Below, piece by piece: positions 34,243-42,757 of a DNA stretch of 64,000 nucleotides. This DNA comes from Kitasatospora viridis (GTDB lineage: Bacteria > Actinomycetota > Actinomycetes > Streptomycetales > Streptomycetaceae): contig NZ_VIWT01000001.1 of assembly GCF_007829815.1 (NCBI RefSeq), positions 3,309,501 to 3,373,500 on the forward strand. Reading direction: 5' to 3'. The translations under genes and the position numbers were made by a program. The stretch's first letter is position 1. Every line of letters begins with the position of its first letter. Under the pieces are notes generated by a model. That model worked only from the letters and a program-made list of their open reading frames with translations. It was not told where the DNA came from and ran no database searches.

Positions 34243-36660
34243 CTACCCGTCGGCCGGACCGGCCACCGGTCTGCTCTCGCCGGTGGCGTCCTTACCCGGT
34301 CGGCCGTTCTCGGCCCGGTCGGCGGTGGTGTCCTGACCGGTCGGTTCGGGGGCACCGGCGAGCAGGGTGGTGAGCAGGCGGACCGCGCCGGCCTTGTCCA
34401 GCGGGTCGTTCCCGTTGCCGCACTTGGGCGACTGGACGCAGGACGGGCAGCCCCGCTCGCACTCGCAGGCCCGGATCGCGTCCCGGGTCGCCGTCAGCCA
34501 GCGGACCGCGTGGTGGAAACCGTGCTCGGCGAACCCGGCCCCGCCCGGGTGACCGTCGTAGACGAAGACCGTGGGCAGCTGGGTGTCCGGGTGCAGCGGC
34601 ACCGAGACACCGCCGATGTCCCAGCGGTCGCAGGTGGCGAAGAGCGGCAGCAGGCCGATCGAGGCGTGCTCGGCGGCGTGCGCGGCACCCGGCAACTGGT
34701 CGAACGGGACCAGTGCGTCGAGCAGCTGGTCCTCGGTGACGGTCCACCAGACCGCCCGGGTGCGCAGTGTCCGGGGCGGGAGGTCCAGCTTGCTCTCGCC
34801 GAGCACCTCGCCGGTGGCGATGCGCTTGCGCAGGTACCCGACGACCTGGTTCACCACCTCGACCGAGCCGAAGTTGAGCGTGCCCTCGCCCCAGTTGACG
34901 GTCCGCTCGGTCGACATGACGGAGATGGAGGTGATGTCGCGGGCCGAGGTGGTGTAGGAGGGGTTGGCGGCCGACACCAGTGCGACCGAGTTCTCCAGGT
35001 CGAGCTCGCGCACCAGGTAGGTGCGGCCCTGGTGCAGGTGGACGGCGCCGGTGTGCACGGTGGTGTGCGAGGCGGCCGCGTCCACCGTGCCCAGCAGCCG
35101 TCCGGTGGATTCCTCGACGATCTGCACCGGGTTGCCGCCGCTGCCGCGCAGGTCGACCGAGTCGACCGCGCGCTCGCGACGGGTCCAGTACCAGGACCCG
35201 TCGGAGCGGCGGCGGAGCAGCCCGCGCCGTTCGAGCACCGGGAGCAACTGGGCGGTGTTCGGGCCGAAGAGGTCGAGGTCCTCGGCCGTCAGCGGGAGTT
35301 CGGCCGCCGCGGCGCACAGGTGCGGGGCCAGCACGTGCGGGTTGTCCGGGTCGAGCACGGTGGCCTCGACCGGCCGCTCGAAGAGTGCCTCCGGGTGGTG
35401 CACCAGGTAGGTGTCCAGCGGGTCGTCCCGGGCGATCAGTACGGCGAGCGCGCCCTGCGCCTCGCGCCCGGCCCGCCCGGCCTGCTGCCACAGCGAGGCC
35501 CGGGTGCCCGGGTAGCCGGCCAGCAGGACCGCGTCCAAGCCGGAGACGTCGACGCCCAGTTCGAGGGCCGAGGTCGAGGCCAGACCGAGCAGCCGCCCCG
35601 AGTGCAGGTCGCGTTCCAGCGCACGCCGTTCCTCCGGGAGGTAACCGCCCCGGTAGGCGGCGACCCGGTCGGCCAACTGCGGCTCCAGGTTGTCCTGGGC
35701 CTGCAGCGCGACCAGTTCGGCGGCCCGGCGGGAGCGGACGAAGGCGACCGTCCGGGTCCCGGCGGACACCAGGTCGGTCAGCAGGTAGGCGGTCTCGGCG
35801 GTGGCGGTCCGCCGGACCGGGGCGCCCTGCTCGCCGACGTGCTCGGTGAGCGGCGGCTCCCAGAGCGCGAAGACCAGCGGACCGCGCGGGGAGGCGTCGT
35901 CGGTGACCGCGACCGAGGGCAGGCCGGTGAGCCGCTCGGCGGTGGCGGCCGGGTCGGCCGTGGTCGCGGAGGCCAGCAGGAAGGCCGGGTCGGCCCCGTA
36001 GCGGCGGCAGACCCGGCGCAGCCGGCGCAGCACCTGGGCGACGTGGGAGCCGAACACGCCCCGGTAGCTGTGGCACTCGTCCACCACCACGTAGCGCAGC
36101 GTCTTGAGGAAGGAGGACCAGCGGGCGTGCGCCGGCAGGATGCCGCGGTGCAGCATGTCCGGATTGGTGAGCACGTACGAGGCGTACTGGCGGACCCACT
36201 CGCGCTCCTGGGGCGGAGTGTCCCCGTCGTAGAGCGCGGCGCGCACCCGCTGCGGGGCGAGCTCGGCCGCCCGGCGGCGCTGGTCGGCGGCGAGCGCCTT
36301 GGTCGGGGCCAGGTAGAGCGCGGTGGCGCCGCGCCCGTTCGGAGCCTCGGTGCCGGCCAGCAACTCGCTGAGCACCGGGGCCAGGTAGCCGAGCGACTTG
36401 CCCGAGGCGGTGCCTGTGGCGATCACCACAGCTCGGCCGGGTTTGGCGCAGTTCATCGCCTCGACCTGGTGGGTCCACGGCTGCCGGATGCCCAGCTCCA
36501 GGGCGGCGGCGCGGATCTCGGGGCGCACCGACGGTGGCCAAGGGGCGTGGCGCCCTTCGCGCGCGGGGAGGTGCTCCGTATGGGTGAGCCGGTCGGCACG
36601 GCCGCGGGCGGCGGCCAGGGTGTCGAGCAGGGCTTCCGGCGGGCGGTGGCTGGGCGGCAT
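34243..36660 (-). CDS. DEAD/DEAH-box helicase with DUF1998 domain
   Basis: The 805-residue helicase has Walker A ATGTASGKS near residue 78, the DECH box VVVDECHSYRG near 185, motif III LASATT, motif VI QQAGRAGR and a C-terminal DUF1998 module with the cysteines of CECERGCPSCVQSPKCGNGN. This is the MrfA/Hrq1-like family (Rv3649), linked to repair of mitomycin-type DNA damage in Bacillus. I use ATG 36660; an in-frame TTG at 36702 is possible. The proline-rich tail after residue 760 is not conserved and overlaps the open frame of the TadE-like gene. Confidence 0.92.
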   Translation of the reverse strand: MPPSHRPPEALLDTLAAARGRADRLTHTEHLPAREGRHAPWPPSVRPEIRAAALELGIRQPWTHQVEAMNCAKPGRAVVIATGTASGKSLGYLAPVLSELLAGTEAPNGRGATALYLAPTKALAADQRRRAAELAPQRVRAALYDGDTPPQEREWVRQYASYVLTNPDMLHRGILPAHARWSSFLKTLRYVVVDECHSYRGVFGSHVAQVLRRLRRVCRRYGADPAFLLASATTADPAATAERLTGLPSVAVTDDASPRGPLVFALWEPPLTEHVGEQGAPVRRTATAETAYLLTDLVSAGTRTVAFVRSRRAAELVALQAQDNLEPQLADRVAAYRGGYLPEERRALERDLHSGRLLGLASTSALELGVDVSGLDAVLLAGYPGTRASLWQQAGRAGREAQGALAVLIARDDPLDTYLVHHPEALFERPVEATVLDPDNPHVLAPHLCAAAAELPLTAEDLDLFGPNTAQLLPVLERRGLLRRRSDGSWYWTRRERAVDSVDLRGSGGNPVQIVEESTGRLLGTVDAAASHTTVHTGAVHLHQGRTYLVRELDLENSVALVSAANPSYTTSARDITSISVMSTERTVNWGEGTLNFGSVEVVNQVVGYLRKRIATGEVLGESKLDLPPRTLRTRAVWWTVTEDQLLDALVPFDQLPGAAHAAEHASIGLLPLFATCDRWDIGGVSVPLHPDTQLPTVFVYDGHPGGAGFAEHGFHHAVRWLTATRDAIRACECERGCPSCVQSPKCGNGNDPLDKAGAVRLLTTLLAGAPEPTGQDTTADRAENGRPGKDATGESRPVAGPADG

Positions 36661-36930
36661 GGAGACCCAGTGTGTCACTGGAGTGACGGAGAATCGTCGC
36701 AAGCCATCGTGCGGGCATGCTGCCAGGTGGTTGAATGATGCGGTGGCGGCCAGTTGGCCGGACCGGCGGCACCTGAGCCGGTCGCTCGACCATGCGGTGG
36801 AGACCGTTCGCGCGGTGGAGACCGACGGTGGAGACCGTCAGGGCGGGTTCGGTGGCTTCGGTCGCCGGCGATGTCCGACTCGCCGTAGAGAACGCAATGT
36901 GACCTAGCAAGGCAAGGTGCTGGAGGTTCC

Positions 36931-37272
36931 GTGGACCTGTCCCTGTCGACCCGTACTGTCGGCGACCGCACGGTCGTCGAGGTTGGCGGCGAGATCGATG
37001 TGTACACCGCCCCTAAGCTTCGCGAGCAGCTGGTCGAGCTCGTCAACGACGGCAGCTACCACCTGGTCGTCGACATGGAGGGCGTGGACTTCCTGGACTC
37101 GACCGGTCTGGGCGTGCTGGTGGGTGGTCTGAAGCGGGTGCGGGCGCACGAGGGTTCGCTGCGTCTGGTCTGCACCCAGGAGCGCATCCTGAAGATCTTC
37201 CGGATCACCGGTCTGACCAAGGTGTTCCCGATCCACGGCTCGGTCGAAGAGGCCGTCGAAGCGACTGACTGA
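36931..37272 (+). CDS. bldG: Anti-anti-sigma factor BldG
   Basis: The 113-residue STAS-domain protein is BldG (SCO3549), needed for aerial growth and antibiotic production. The phosphorylation site is S57 in [13 protein letters not shown] 36931 follows TGGAGG by 5 nt. BldG switches between phosphorylated and unphosphorylated forms to bind anti-sigma factors, including the product of the next gene. A strong hairpin separates the two genes. Confidence 0.97.
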   Translation: MDLSLSTRTVGDRTVVEVGGEIDVYTAPKLREQLVELVNDGSYHLVVDMEGVDFLDSTGLGVLVGGLKRVRAHEGSLRLVCTQERILKIFRITGLTKVFPIHGSVEEAVEATD

Positions 37273-37279
37273 CCTGGTA

Positions 37280-37316
37280 GGGCCCGGGCGTCCGCAGTAG
37301 CGGACGTCCCGGGCCC
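37280..37316. terminator. Hairpin between bldG and its anti-sigma gene
   Basis: The left arm 37280-37295 pairs with 37300-37316 over 16 bp with one bulged T and an AGTA loop. It begins 8 nt after the bldG stop. It can explain separate short bldG and longer bldG-anti-sigma transcripts by partial termination. Confidence 0.8.
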
Positions 37317-37440
37317 GATCACTGCCCAGGAGCGTCCGGTGGTGGTCGGGCGGGCCCCCGGAGGCGTTGACCGGGGCCCCGGCCGGGCCGGTTGGCCCGA
37401 TGTCCGGCGCTGCCGGGCGCGGGAGACCCGAGAGGGAGAG

Positions 37441-37857
37441 ATGGCAACCGTCGAACTGCGATTCAGTGCCCTGCCCGAACACGTGCGGACGGCACGGCTG
37501 GTGGCGGCGGCGGTGGCCAGACGCGCCGGTGTGGACGAGTCGGTGCTGGACGAGGTCAGGCTGGCGGTCGGCGAGGCCTGCTCGCGTGCCGTCGGGCTGC
37601 ACCAGCAGGGCGGCCTGGGCGGCGCGGTGCGCGTGGCGCTGATCGACCAGGAGAAGCGTTTCGTCATCGAGGTCGGTGACGGTGCCGGTCCGGCCGGCGA
37701 CTCGGCCTCGTCCGAGGGCGGTGCGGCCGAGGACGGCGACCCCGCGGAGGACGCGCTGGGCCTGGCCGTGATCACCGGCCTGGTGGAGGACCTGGAGGTC
37801 GGCCGTGACGAGGACGGCGGCCTGATCCGGATGAGCTGGCCGATCAGTTCCGTCTGA
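37441..37857 (+). CDS. Anti-sigma factor, RsbW/SpoIIAB-like, partner of BldG
   Basis: The 138-residue HATPase_c protein corresponds to SCO3548, the anti-sigma factor paired with BldG. The N-box region reads VRLAVGEACSRAV, with cysteine where most RsbW-type kinases have the Mg-binding asparagine; a G1-like DALGLAVITGLVEDL follows after an acidic linker. Loss of that asparagine may explain weak or absent kinase activity. ATG 37441 has GAGAGGGAGAG directly upstream. Confidence 0.88.
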   Translation: MATVELRFSALPEHVRTARLVAAAVARRAGVDESVLDEVRLAVGEACSRAVGLHQQGGLGGAVRVALIDQEKRFVIEVGDGAGPAGDSASSEGGAAEDGDPAEDALGLAVITGLVEDLEVGRDEDGGLIRMSWPISSV

Positions 37858-38000
37858 GGGCCGGTCAGGCCGCTGCGGAGTCGCCCGCCCCCGGGTGCGG
37901 AGGCCGTCGGCCCGCTTCGTGACATCTCCTGACGCCGCGTGGTGCGGCGCGCTCGGGCGCGCCCGCGTGAGACAGGATTGACAGATTGTTGAACCACCGG

Positions 38001-38035
38001 CTTCGCTGAGCCAGGCGCGACCTGACTCAGCGAAG
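38001..38035 (+). promoter_or_regulatory. 5'-UTR hairpin covering the ribosome binding site
   Basis: A perfect 10-bp stem (38001-38010 with 38026-38035) contains an inner 4-bp cagg/cctg stem. It ends 8 nt before the ATG at 38044, and its last bases GAAG are the start of the Shine-Dalgarno tract GAAGGAA. When folded it should hinder ribosome binding. Confidence 0.6.
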
Positions 38036-38043
38036 GAACAGCC

Positions 38044-38412
<369 letters not shown>

Positions 38413-38541
38413 TCCGCGCGCCCGTCCACCGGTGAGCGGCGGGAACCGTTCCGGTGGCCGGGCTCGTCGGTCGGGAGGTGTCGGGTAGGTTCACCCGGGA
38501 CTGATGCGACTGACCGATGGCGACTGACGGAGGGCTCTCCA

Positions 38542-39390
38542 GTGGACGGGCGAGTGCTGGTGGACGGCGGGCGGAACGGAGCGCGGCGCTCCTCCCGGAC
38601 GGGCGGCGCGGGCCGGATGCTCGCACTGCCGCTGCTCGGGGCGCTGCTCGCCACCGGCGCGGCGGCCTGCAGCGGCGGCAGCGACAACGGAGCCGCGCTG
38701 GACGGCTGGGCCAAGCAGGTCTGCGACGGGCTGCACGACCCGATCTCGCAGTCCCGGGCCGCGCTCACCGACAGCGCCCAGGTGAAGCCGGACGAGGCGC
38801 CCGCCGACCTGCAGAAGCGGCTGGCCGGTGACCTCGGCACCCTGGTCACCACCAACCAGCAGATCGCCGACGTGATGGACAAGGCCGGCGCCCCCAAGAT
38901 CGACAACGGCGCCGGGGTGCAGAAGGACGCGGTGAACGAGCTGCACCAGGCCTCCCAGGGCTTCAAGGACGTGCAGCAGAAGCTCACCGCGCTGCCCACC
39001 GACGACCAGGCGAAGTTCGCCGACGGCCTGAAGAGCATCGGCGACCAGGCGCAGCAGCTGGCCAAGCTCTCCAACACCGCGATGACCACGGTGCAGACCG
39101 GCGACCTGGGCAAGGCGTTCGCCAAGCAGCCCGGCTGCCGCAGCGCGGCCTCGGGCAGCCCGGTGCCGAACGCCGCGCCATCGGACGGTGGTTCGCCCGC
39201 CGCCGGTGGCTCCCCGGCGGCCGGCGGTTCTCCGGCGGCTTCGCCGGCGGCCGGCGGGTCGCCCGCCGCGAGCGGGTCGGCCGCCCCGGCGGCGTCCGGC
39301 AGTCCGTCCGGCAGTCCGGCCGGCAGTCCGGCCGCTTCTGGCGGTGCGGCCCCCTCCGGCAGCCCGAGCGGTACCGCCTCCGGCCAGTGA
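38542..39390 (+). CDS. Lipoprotein with proline/alanine/serine repeat tail
   Basis: The 282-residue protein has a signal peptide with hydrophobic core LALPLLGALLATG and a lipobox-like TGAAAC, so it should be a membrane-anchored lipoprotein. The middle (50-200) is helical and hydrophilic, with no family I recognise. The last 75 residues are a low-complexity tail of GGSPAA-like repeats, probably a wall-spanning linker. GTG 38542 follows GGAGGG by 7 nt. Confidence 0.75.
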   Translation: MDGRVLVDGGRNGARRSSRTGGAGRMLALPLLGALLATGAAACSGGSDNGAALDGWAKQVCDGLHDPISQSRAALTDSAQVKPDEAPADLQKRLAGDLGTLVTTNQQIADVMDKAGAPKIDNGAGVQKDAVNELHQASQGFKDVQQKLTALPTDDQAKFADGLKSIGDQAQQLAKLSNTAMTTVQTGDLGKAFAKQPGCRSAASGSPVPNAAPSDGGSPAAGGSPAAGGSPAASPAAGGSPAASGSAAPAASGSPSGSPAGSPAASGGAAPSGSPSGTASGQ

Positions 39391-39473
39391 CGCCGGTCGG
39401 GCACTGACGGCGCGTCGGCCAGTGACGGGCCGTCGGTCGGTGACGGCCCGTCGGTCGGTGACCGGCCGCTGCC
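39385..39473. repeat. Five degenerate 18-bp tandem repeats
   Basis: Copies begin near 39385, 39402, 39420, 39438 and 39456 with the pattern CAGTGACGGGCCGTCGGT. The array overlaps the lipoprotein stop codon and lies between two genes. Spacing is continuous with no unique spacers, so it is not a CRISPR array. Confidence 0.6.
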
Positions 39474-39513
39474 GGTGCACGGAACGGGCCGCGGTAGGCG
39501 GGAGAATGGGCGG

Positions 39514-41043
39514 GTGACCACGCTTCCCGTCCCCGAACCCGCCCGCCTCGCCCGACTGCGGGAGGCGCTGCTGACCGCCTCCTACACCGCCGACGGCTGC
39601 CTCGACCTGCTCGGCCCGACCGCCTACGCGGCGCTGGCCCGCAGCGAGGCGGTCCCCGCGCTCCGGGCGACCCGGGGCGGCACCCCGCTGGAGACGCTGA
39701 TCCGGCTCTTCCTGCTCCAGCAGCCCGCCCCGCGCGCGGCCGCCGCGGCGGCGCTGCCGGTCGACGAGTGCCTGGCCGACGGCTGGCTGGTGGCCGACGG
39801 CGACCAGGTGCGGGCCACCGTGGACGTGCGCCCGTACGCCAACGAGGTGGCCGGCCTGGAGAGCGCCGACGCCTGGGTGGTCTCCGACCTGGGCTGCGCG
39901 GTCGGCGGCGCGGGCGGCATCGGCGCCGGCGGCAGCGCGGCCGGCGTGCCCCGGCGCGAGCTGGTGCTGGGCGTCGGCGGTGCCTCCACCACGCTGGCCA
40001 ACCTGGCGGTGCGCCGCCCCGTCCGCAGTGCGCTGGACCTGGGCACCGGATCCGGCGTCCAGGCGCTGCACGCGGCCCGGCACGCCCAGCGGGTGACCGC
40101 GACCGACCTGAACCCCCGGGCGCTGGCCTTCGCCCGGCTGACCCTGGCGCTCTCCGGCTTCGACCGGGTCGAGACCGCCGAGGGCAGCCTCTTCGAGCCG
40201 GTCGGCGAGCAGCGCTTCGACCTGATCGTCTCCAACCCGCCGTTCGTCATCTCGCCCGGCAGCCGGTTCGTCTACCGGGACGGCGGGATGGCCGGTGACG
40301 AGCTCTGCCGCAGCCTGGTGCGCGGTGCCGCCGAGCGGCTGGCCCCCGGCGGCTACTGCCAGCTGCTGGCGAACTGGCAGCACGTCAAGGGCGAGGACTG
40401 GCACGACCGGTTGGCCGGCTGGGTGGCCGGCACCGGCCTGGACGCCTGGGTGGTGCAGCGCGAGGTGCAGGACGTGGCGCAGTACGCCGAACTGTGGCTG
40501 CGCGACGGCGGCGACCACCTGGCCGGCCGGGAGGCCTACGAGGCCCGCTACGGCGAGTGGCTGGACGCCTTCGAGGCCGGCGGCGTGGAGGGCATCGGCT
40601 TCGGCTGGATCACCCTGCGCAACTCCGGCAGCGAGCGCCCGGCGGTGCGGATCGAGGAGTGGCCGCACCCGGTGGAGCAGCCGCTCGGCCCGCACATCGA
40701 GCAGTGGTTCGACCGCCAGGACTTCCTGCGGTCGAACGACGACGCGGCGCTGCTCGCCGCCCGCTACCTGCTGGCCCCCGAGGTGGTGCAGGAGCAGGTC
40801 GGCGCGCCGGGCGCCGAGGACCCGGAGCACGTGGTGCTGCGCCAGGGCCGGGGGATGCGGCGGGCGACCAAGGTGGACACCGTGGGGGCCGGTTTCGCCG
40901 GGGTCTGTGACGGTGCGCTGGCGGCCGGCGACATCGTGGACGCGATCGCCCAGCTGCTCGGCGAGGACCGGGTGCAGCTGCGCGACCGGGTGCCGCAGTC
41001 GCTGCGCCTGCTGGTCGAGCAGGGCTTCGTCGTGCCGGTCTGA
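39514..41043 (+). CDS. SAM-dependent methyltransferase, HemK-like
   Basis: The 509-residue protein has a winged-helix-like N-terminal region (1-130), a class I methyltransferase domain with LDLGTGSGVQAL (near 175) and the Asn-Pro-Pro-Phe motif SNPPFVIS (near 240), typical of enzymes acting on glutamine side chains or nucleic-acid amines, and a C-terminal helical extension. Substrate is unknown. GTG 39514 follows GGGAGAATGGGC. A strong hairpin follows the gene. Confidence 0.85.
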   Translation: MTTLPVPEPARLARLREALLTASYTADGCLDLLGPTAYAALARSEAVPALRATRGGTPLETLIRLFLLQQPAPRAAAAAALPVDECLADGWLVADGDQVRATVDVRPYANEVAGLESADAWVVSDLGCAVGGAGGIGAGGSAAGVPRRELVLGVGGASTTLANLAVRRPVRSALDLGTGSGVQALHAARHAQRVTATDLNPRALAFARLTLALSGFDRVETAEGSLFEPVGEQRFDLIVSNPPFVISPGSRFVYRDGGMAGDELCRSLVRGAAERLAPGGYCQLLANWQHVKGEDWHDRLAGWVAGTGLDAWVVQREVQDVAQYAELWLRDGGDHLAGREAYEARYGEWLDAFEAGGVEGIGFGWITLRNSGSERPAVRIEEWPHPVEQPLGPHIEQWFDRQDFLRSNDDAALLAARYLLAPEVVQEQVGAPGAEDPEHVVLRQGRGMRRATKVDTVGAGFAGVCDGALAAGDIVDAIAQLLGEDRVQLRDRVPQSLRLLVEQGFVVPV

Positions 41044-41076
41044 CGCTCGGTCACAGTGACTCGGCGTCAGCGGCGT

Positions 41077-41107
41077 GGGCCGCCGCCCCCTGTCGGAGCG
41101 GCGGCCC
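41077..41107. terminator. Bidirectional terminator
   Basis: A perfect 10-bp stem (gggccgccgc/gcggcggccc) with an 11-nt loop lies between the convergent methyltransferase (ends 41043) and lipoprotein (ends 41117) genes. Confidence 0.7.
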
Positions 41108-41116
41108 GGGCGGCGG

Positions 41117-41716
41117 TCACGGGTGGTAGAGCGAGGTGATGGAGGTGATCTCGTTGTTGCCCGTGACGGTGATCACGTAGTGGTTGCCGAAGCACTCGTA
41201 GTTCGGGTCGTCCTGCTGCGCGACGCAGCCCTGGGCGTGCTTGGTGAAGGTGCTCAGCGGGACGGTGCTCGGCGTGATCCCGTGCAGCAGCACGGTCTTG
41301 ACGTCGGGCGCGAAGGTGAACGGGGCGGCGTTGCCGTAGCCCTGGAAGTAGCCGTCGTCCGGCACGTCCGGGCCGCAGACGAACTTGGCCTCCTTGGCCT
41401 GCAGGCCGGTGGCCTGCACGGAGGTGACCTCGATCACCCGGCCGACCTTGGCGGCGTTGGCGGCGCAGGCCGGGGTGCCGCTCGGGGCGGGCTTGGAGGC
41501 GCTGGGCTTCACCCCGGTGGGCTTCGCCGAGGGAGCGGACGTCCCCGCGCCCGTCGGCGCCCCGGCGGCGGGGGAGGAGGGGCCGGCCGCCGGGCTGCTC
41601 GCGGCACCCGACGGCTTCGGGGCCGCGGCGGGCGTCTCGTCCGGCCCGCAGGCGGTGAGGGCGAGGACGGCCGAGGCGGCCAGGGCGGCGGCGGCGACGA
41701 GGCGGTGGGTGCGCAT
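41117..41716 (-). CDS. Secreted lipoprotein of unknown function
   Basis: The 199-residue protein has a lipoprotein signal peptide ending in VLALTAC (cysteine about residue 23), a 55-residue Pro/Ala/Ser linker and a compact C-terminal domain with four or five cysteines (CAANAAK, FVCGPD, GCVAQQ, YECFGN) likely to form disulfides. The domain is common in streptomycete extracellular proteins that I cannot name. ATG 41716 follows a GGGGGA tract. Confidence 0.75.
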   Translation of the reverse strand: MRTHRLVAAAALAASAVLALTACGPDETPAAAPKPSGAASSPAAGPSSPAAGAPTGAGTSAPSAKPTGVKPSASKPAPSGTPACAANAAKVGRVIEVTSVQATGLQAKEAKFVCGPDVPDDGYFQGYGNAAPFTFAPDVKTVLLHGITPSTVPLSTFTKHAQGCVAQQDDPNYECFGNHYVITVTGNNEITSITSLYHP

Positions 41717-41941
41717 GGTGGTTCCCCCGTGGTGAGGCGTTGGTCGGTCCGGCCGGCGCTGACGGCCGGTCACCCGTAGTACGCGGCGGCCGTCTTCGCG
41801 GGTTTCGCCTGTTGCCGGGTTATGACATCGGTTCACCCAGTCGTGACCTTTCCTTTGCCCGGTGTCCGCCCGGAGTCGGCGGCCGGTTGTCCCGGCGTTG
41901 CCACGCTGCGGGCAACAGGGCCGGGGGAAGCGGGGAGACGG

Positions 41942-42397
41942 GTGGACGGGCCGACGGCGGCGGTCGCGGGGGGCGTACTGGTGCTCTTCGGAGGCGCACT
42001 GTTGTTCTGGTGCGCGGCCGAGCTGCGCCTTCGCCACCGGCTGCGGCGGCGCGGCGTGCCGGTGACCGCCCTGGTGGTCCCCGACACCGTGCGCAGCCAG
42101 GCGGCCGACCCGGCCCCGCTGCTCTCCTACGCCACGCTGCCGGCCGTCGGCGCCCCCGGTGGGCGGCACGAGGCCGGCGTGCTGCTGGCCCGCCCGCGCG
42201 GCAGCACCCCGCTGAGCCGTCCGGCGGCGCTGGCCCCCGGCAGCTCGGTCCGGGTCCGCTACGACCCCCGCGACCCGTCCCTGGTGGTGCTCGCCGACCG
42301 GGACCGGAGGGACTCGCTGCCGCAGGACGCGTTCTGGCCGCTGCTCGGCGCGAGTGCCCTCGCGGTCGGCCTCGGTCTGCTGGTGCGGCTCTTCTGA
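41942..42397 (+). CDS. DUF3592-type membrane protein
   Basis: The 151-residue protein has a membrane helix at about 8-28, a small extracellular beta domain with the typical VRVRYDPRDPSLVVL motif, and a second helix at the C-terminus. This is the DUF3592 layout, with no known function. GTG 41942 follows GGGGAG by 4 nt. Confidence 0.75.
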   Translation: MDGPTAAVAGGVLVLFGGALLFWCAAELRLRHRLRRRGVPVTALVVPDTVRSQAADPAPLLSYATLPAVGAPGGRHEAGVLLARPRGSTPLSRPAALAPGSSVRVRYDPRDPSLVVLADRDRRDSLPQDAFWPLLGASALAVGLGLLVRLF

Positions 42398-42757
42398 CCC
42401 GTCGTCCGACCCATCCTCCGAGCCGTCGTCTGACCCGTCGTCGGATCCTCGGGGGTGGCCGGTTCCCGATCCCGACCGGTGGGCTTTCGGCCGGTTCCGA
42501 CCGGTTCGGTGGCTTCCGGACACCCCCTCTGCCATAACCGCGCGGCGCGGAAGTCCATCATCGGGTTACCGTTCGAGTGGCGTCGGTCGGCCTTGCCGGT
42601 GAAAAAGCGGGATCCGTCCGTTTGACAAGGGTGACCAGGGTACGGTCACACTCCGCTGGTGGGGTCGTCGCATTGCGGTGTCCCCGGGCGGTGGTGTGCC
42701 GGGCGTCGGCCAGCCGTCGGCCAGCACACAGGAAGCGACCGGGAGAGAAGAGCGAAG
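42398..42757. other. Intergenic region upstream of topA
   Basis: No gene is supported. At the left, 42396-42450 carries short imperfect GACCCGTCGTC-type repeats. TTGACA at 42622-42627 is a good -35, but no matching -10 follows at 16-18 nt. The inverted repeat GTGACC-N7-GGTCAC at 42631-42649 directly downstream could be an operator for the topA promoter. Confidence 0.45.

Noticed and set aside
39385..39473. Tandem 18-bp repeats considered as a CRISPR array
   Set aside because: Units are directly adjacent with no spacers and drift in sequence; this is a short tandem duplication.
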